From positions 1-44,855 of the forward strand of contig DXEN01000029.1 in the NCBI GenBank assembly GCA_019114945.1: DNA of 44,855 nt, written 5' to 3'. The notes under the pieces were generated by a model. The model worked only from the letters and a program-made list of their open reading frames with translations, made no database searches and was not told where the DNA came from. The DNA is from Candidatus Parabacteroides intestinigallinarum (GTDB lineage Bacteria > Bacteroidota > Bacteroidia > Bacteroidales > Tannerellaceae). This document shows, piece by piece, positions 41,925 through 44,855 of this stretch. Position 1 is the stretch's first letter. Each line of letters begins with the position of its first letter. Position numbers and translations under genes: made by a program.

Positions 41925-43412
41925 CTAACGCTTTCGGAGCCCTTTTATCACCCCGCGCAAATCCCGCCGGAGCAAAAACGCGACATATAGCCCCAGCAGG
42001 AGCGTCCGGTAGCCTAAGCGGAGCCATTCCGACTCGATGGGCACACACATGCCCGCCGCATAGAGCGCCGCCGCGAGGCAGCCGTAGACGAGGGCCGAGC
42101 GCAGGTCGTAGGCGACCGGGTATTTCCGCTGCCCCACGAAGTAGGAGAGCAACATCATCAGCAAGTTGCAGAAGAACGACGCCCATGCGCAGGCCATATA
42201 GCCGTACACCGGGGCGAAGAGCACGATGATGGCCACCGTCGCCACGCAGCCGATGGCCGAGAAGTAGGCGCCCCACTTCGTCTCGTCAATCAGCTTGTAC
42301 CACAGCGAGAGGTTGAAGTAGATGCCGAAGAACAGCTCACCCAGCATCACGATGGGCACCACGCGCAAGCCCGGATAGTAGGCCTCGCCCACGAAGTACT
42401 TCAGGATGTCGAGGTAGAACATCACCCCTAGGAAGATGAGCAGGGCGAAGATGATGAAGTATTTCATCACCTCGGCGTACGCTTCCTTGTTGTCACCGCT
42501 CTTGTTGCGGGCGAAGATGAACGGCTCGTAGGCGTAGCGGAAAGCTTGCGTGAACATCACCATCACCACGGCTATCTTGAAGCAGGCGCCGTAGATGCCC
42601 AGTTGCTCGTTGGCGTAGGCCTTGTCGGCGAAGAGGAAGGGGAACAATATCTTGTCCGCCGTCTGGTTGAAGATGCCGGCGATGCCCAGTAGCAGGATGG
42701 GGAACGAGTAGCGCAGGATTTGCCGCAAGAGCGCCCCGTCCGCCTTCGCCCGCAGGCCCGGCAGCATATCCGGCACGAGCGCCACGAGGGTGAACAGCGT
42801 GGTGAACACGTTCGCCACGAACACGTAGCCTACCCCGTAGTCCGGCCGGTAGAACCAGTCGACGGCCCCCGGGCAGCGGGCGTGCAGCCACGGGCAGACG
42901 ACGAGGAAGAAGATGTTCAGGAAGATGTTCAGCCCGATGTTCGCCAGTTTGATGCCAGCGAAGCGCCACGCCTTCCCCTGATAGCGCAGGTAGGCGAAGG
43001 GGACGCAACAGAAGGCGTCCACCGCCACGATGCCCGCCATCATGCCCACGAACTCCGGATGGTCGGCGTAGCCCATCGCCCCGCTGATGGCCGGCAGCGC
43101 GGCGAACACGCACGCGGCGAACAGCGCCGAGCTGCCCATCAGGCAATACAACACGGAGGCGTACACCCGCTCCGGGGCGCGCTCCTCTTTCTTGTTGATG
43201 AAACGGAAGAAACCCGTCTCCATCCCATACGTCAGCAACACGAGCAGCAGCGCCGTCCACCCGTACAGGTTCGTCACGATGCCATACTCGCCCGTCCCCG
43301 CCAGCACGCGGGTGTACATCGGCACCAGCATCCAGTTCAGGAAGCGGCCCACGATGCTGCTCAGTCCATACACGGCGGTCTCCTTCACGAGCCGCCTCAG
43401 TCCTCCTGCCAT
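41925..43412 (-). CDS. Polysaccharide/lipid-linked oligosaccharide flippase (Wzx-like)
   Basis: This 495-residue protein, with 12-14 predicted transmembrane helices, belongs to the MOP superfamily of flippases that move undecaprenyl-linked sugars across the inner membrane. The N-terminal KETAVYGLSSIVGRFLNWMLVPMYTRVL is the classic Wzx first helix. RNKSGDNKEAYAEVMKYF, a central loop phrase, also fits. No glycosyltransferase or wzy lies next to it, so its substrate is unclear. It sits 33 bp downstream of ruvB and may be co-transcribed with it. The DNA is markedly G+C-rich. Confidence 0.88.
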   Translation of the reverse strand: MAGGLRRLVKETAVYGLSSIVGRFLNWMLVPMYTRVLAGTGEYGIVTNLYGWTALLLVLLTYGMETGFFRFINKKEERAPERVYASVLYCLMGSSALFAACVFAALPAISGAMGYADHPEFVGMMAGIVAVDAFCCVPFAYLRYQGKAWRFAGIKLANIGLNIFLNIFFLVVCPWLHARCPGAVDWFYRPDYGVGYVFVANVFTTLFTLVALVPDMLPGLRAKADGALLRQILRYSFPILLLGIAGIFNQTADKILFPFLFADKAYANEQLGIYGACFKIAVVMVMFTQAFRYAYEPFIFARNKSGDNKEAYAEVMKYFIIFALLIFLGVMFYLDILKYFVGEAYYPGLRVVPIVMLGELFFGIYFNLSLWYKLIDETKWGAYFSAIGCVATVAIIVLFAPVYGYMACAWASFFCNLLMMLLSYFVGQRKYPVAYDLRSALVYGCLAAALYAAGMCVPIESEWLRLGYRTLLLGLYVAFLLRRDLRGVIKGLRKR

Positions 43413-43445
43413 ATCGCTCTCTCTTTCTTTTTACCTTGTCGTTTT

Positions 43446-44471
43446 TTAGTCGAATAAGAAACCTTGCTCGCCGCCGCGCGTGCGCCCCAAGTGCGTGTAG
43501 GCAAGCTCCGTCACCTCGCGGCCGCGGGGCGTGCGCTTCAGGAAGCCCTCCTTGATGAGGAACGGCTCGTACACCTCCTCCAGCGTGCCGGGGTCCTCGC
43601 CTAAGGCGGTGGCGATGGTGGTAAGCCCCACGGGGCCGCCCTTGAACTTGTCGATAATCGTCGTCAGCAACTTGTTGTCGATTTGGTCCAAGCCGTAGCG
43701 GTCGATGTTGAGCGCCTCTAACGAGAAGCAGGCGATGGCCTTGTCGATGTCCCCGTTGCCCTTCACCTGCGCGAAGTCGCGCACGCGGCGTAACAGGGCG
43801 TTGGCGATACGGGGCGTGCCGCGGCTGCGCGAGGCGATTTCCCGCGCGGCGGTCAGCTCGCAACGCACGTTCAGGATGTCGGCGCTGCGGAGCACGATGC
43901 GCGTCAGCGTCTCCACGTCGTAATACTCCAGGTGCATGTTGATGCCGAAGCGGGCGCGCAGCGGACTGGTCAACAAGCCGCTCCGCGTGGTGGCGCCGAT
44001 AAGCGTGAAGGGCGCGAGGTCTATCTGGATGGAGCGGGCGCTCGGACCCTTGTCGATGACGATATCGATGCGGTAATCCTCCATCGCCGAGTAGAGGTAC
44101 TCCTCCACGATGGGGCTGAGGCGGTGTATCTCGTCGATGAAGAGCACGTCGTTCCTCTCCAGCGAGGTGAGCACGCCCGCCAGGTCGCCCGGCTTGTCGA
44201 GCACCGGCCCCGAGGTGACCTTGAAGCCCACGCCCAACTCGTTGGCGATGATGTTCGACAGCGTCGTCTTTCCCAATCCGGGAGGGCCGTGCAGCAACAC
44301 ATGGTCCAGCGCCTCCTTGCGCATCCGGGCGGCCATGACGAACACCTTCAGGTTCTCCACCACCTTCGCCTGCCCGCTGAAATCGCGGAACGAGAGCGGG
44401 CGCAACACGTTCTCGTACTCGCGCTCGCTCTCCGGCATCCGCGCGTCTCTTATGTCAAAATCGTTTCCCAT
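43446..44471 (-). CDS. ruvB: Holliday junction branch migration ATPase RuvB
   Basis: The hexameric AAA+ motor that, with RuvA, moves Holliday junctions. The 341-residue product has Walker [10 protein letters not shown] (62-70), Walker B FIDEIHRL (D113/E114), sensor I IGATTRSG and the arginine finger region SPLRARFG. The C-terminal winged helix contains [23 protein letters not shown]. The ATG at 44471 ([10 protein letters not shown]) is chosen; upstream in-frame ATGs at 44492 and 44513 would be read from repeat DNA. A TACATTCG -7-like box ends only 8 nt before the chosen start, so the transcript may be nearly leaderless. Confidence 0.96.
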   Translation of the reverse strand: MGNDFDIRDARMPESEREYENVLRPLSFRDFSGQAKVVENLKVFVMAARMRKEALDHVLLHGPPGLGKTTLSNIIANELGVGFKVTSGPVLDKPGDLAGVLTSLERNDVLFIDEIHRLSPIVEEYLYSAMEDYRIDIVIDKGPSARSIQIDLAPFTLIGATTRSGLLTSPLRARFGINMHLEYYDVETLTRIVLRSADILNVRCELTAAREIASRSRGTPRIANALLRRVRDFAQVKGNGDIDKAIACFSLEALNIDRYGLDQIDNKLLTTIIDKFKGGPVGLTTIATALGEDPGTLEEVYEPFLIKEGFLKRTPRGREVTELAYTHLGRTRGGEQGFLFD

Positions 44472-44479
44472 AACAGACG

Positions 44480-44487
44480 CGAATGTA
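44480..44487 (-). promoter_or_regulatory. Candidate -7 element for ruvB
   Basis: The minus strand reads TACATTCG, one change from TAnnTTTG, with only 8 nt to the ruvB ATG. The -33 region falls in the TTACGAG repeat and has no TTG. The same octamer stands before the esterase gene. Confidence 0.3.
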
Positions 44488-44492
44488 AACAT

Positions 44493-44533
44493 TAATGACG
44501 AGTTACGAGTCACGAATTACGAGCTACGATTTA
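44493..44533. repeat. TTACGAG/TTACGAA repeat upstream of ruvB
   Basis: The segment consists of degenerate 7-8-nt units (GACGAGTTACGAGTCACG, then AATTACGAGCTACGA). It is a fourth site of the family found at 31.9-32.0 and 35.7-35.9 kb. It lies between ruvB and the divergent gene at 44656. Confidence 0.65.
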
Positions 44534-44552
44534 TCATATATATTATTTTTTG

Positions 44553-44582
44553 TTGTACATCCGCTCTTTTTCGCGTACCTTG
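44553..44582 (+). promoter_or_regulatory. Candidate promoter of the exported Ala/Lys-rich protein
   Basis: TTG (44553-44555) and TACCTTG (44576-44582) are 20 nt apart, an imperfect match to TTTG/TAnnTTTG. The leader would be about 65 nt. Confidence 0.35.
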
Positions 44583-44655
44583 CGAACGTTTTTAGACAAA
44601 GAGAGGTTGACCTTCCGCGCGGTTGAATGGTATCATCATCAAAAATTTAGTTGTT

Positions 44656-44855
44656 ATGGAGAAGAAGACAATCAAGTGGAACGCGCTCGCGAGCTTCCTC
44701 CTCGCCCTGCTGCTCTGCGCGGGCGCGGCGAAGCGAGCCGCCAAGGAGAGAGAGAAGGCCGAGAAGCAATCCTCCGCCTCCAAGAAAGAGACAACCGTGA
44801 AGACGAAAGCCCCCAAGGCGCAGAAGTCGGCCCCCGTGCGCACCGTGCGCCGCCG
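44656..44855 (+). CDS. N-terminus of an exported Ala/Lys-rich protein (partial)
   Basis: A start codon at 44656 opens a frame that runs off the right edge after 66 codons. The product begins with basic residues (MEKKTIKW), then a hydrophobic stretch (ALASFLLALLLCAGAA), consistent with a signal peptide or anchor. The rest is charged and of low complexity (AKEREKAEKQSSASKKE, then KTKAPKAQKSAPVR). The CAG after LLL is not a classical lipobox. Nothing more can be said about function, and the opposite strand's open frame is a shadow of this sequence. Confidence 0.65.
   Translation, partial: MEKKTIKWNALASFLLALLLCAGAAKRAAKEREKAEKQSSASKKETTVKTKAPKAQKSAPVRTVRR

Noticed and set aside
42493-43863. 456-codon frame overlapping ruvB and the flippase gene
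   Set aside because: It spans two genuine genes in another frame and is extremely Arg/Gly/His-rich; no domain is visible.
44592-44843. 83-codon leftward frame at the right edge
   Set aside because: It is antisense to a frame with a start codon, signal-peptide-like N-terminus and candidate promoter, which is the better gene.

Overview
The window looks like chromosome from an anaerobic gut-type Bacteroidota, most likely Parabacteroides or a close relative. The evidence is the recurring -33 TTTG / -7 TAnnTTTG promoter pattern, an S46 dipeptidyl-peptidase, a GTPase-degenerate EF-G paralogue, a rubrerythrin, TonB and Tat-lipoprotein gene families, and housekeeping proteins typical of the order Bacteroidales. 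The genus is an inference; no rRNA or other decisive marker is present.

Layout. 1-0.3 kb: the first 22 codons of a leftward transposase-like gene and a GCACGTATGT-type repeat cluster. 0.3-7.9 kb (rightward): recG, an M23/LysM cell-wall peptidase, a DUF1599 protein, a DoxX/thioredoxin-like membrane protein, tpiA, a SPOR-domain protein and folE. A large imperfect palindrome lies between tpiA and the SPOR gene. 7.9-12 kb: SulP transporter (leftward), rubrerythrin (rightward), nadB (leftward). 12.15-12.27 kb: a promoter-to-terminator unit with no protein, a candidate small RNA. 12.3-18.3 kb (leftward): CE1-type esterase, an unrecognised ATP-grasp-like protein, a DUF349 protein and a MATE transporter. 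18.5-22.4 kb (rightward): sppA-lpxK-thiL operon.

22.4-30.1 kb (leftward) is the most unusual part. It holds a tetraheme NapC/NirT-type cytochrome fused to a SUMF1/FGE-like domain, a Tat-lipoprotein Gfo/Idh/MocA oxidoreductase, a Tat-lipoprotein TIM-barrel sugar isomerase/epimerase, a hemerythrin-like protein that has lost its recognisable metal-ligand positions, a LuxR-type regulator and a TonB-dependent receptor. The genes are tightly spaced. Together they suggest a regulated cell-envelope redox and substrate-uptake system linked to the quinone pool; that link is inference.

30.3-38.2 kb: tRNA-Trp, metY, a GT-B glycosyltransferase, the EF-G paralogue (PGH replaced by PGS in the G3 loop), hemW, a small hypothetical protein and a HAD phosphatase. 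38.3-44.5 kb (leftward, visibly richer in G+C): DPP7-like S46 peptidase, DUF389 membrane protein, polysaccharide flippase and ruvB. The window closes with the 5' part of a rightward exported Ala/Lys-rich protein.

Intergenic DNA carries several repeat families: a 27-nt core found in inverted orientation 30 kb apart, TTACGAA/TTACGAG arrays at several sites, a terminator-like family with a shared loop, and a triple TTTTCTTCGG hairpin. Four sites share the promoter word TATTTTCGCG.
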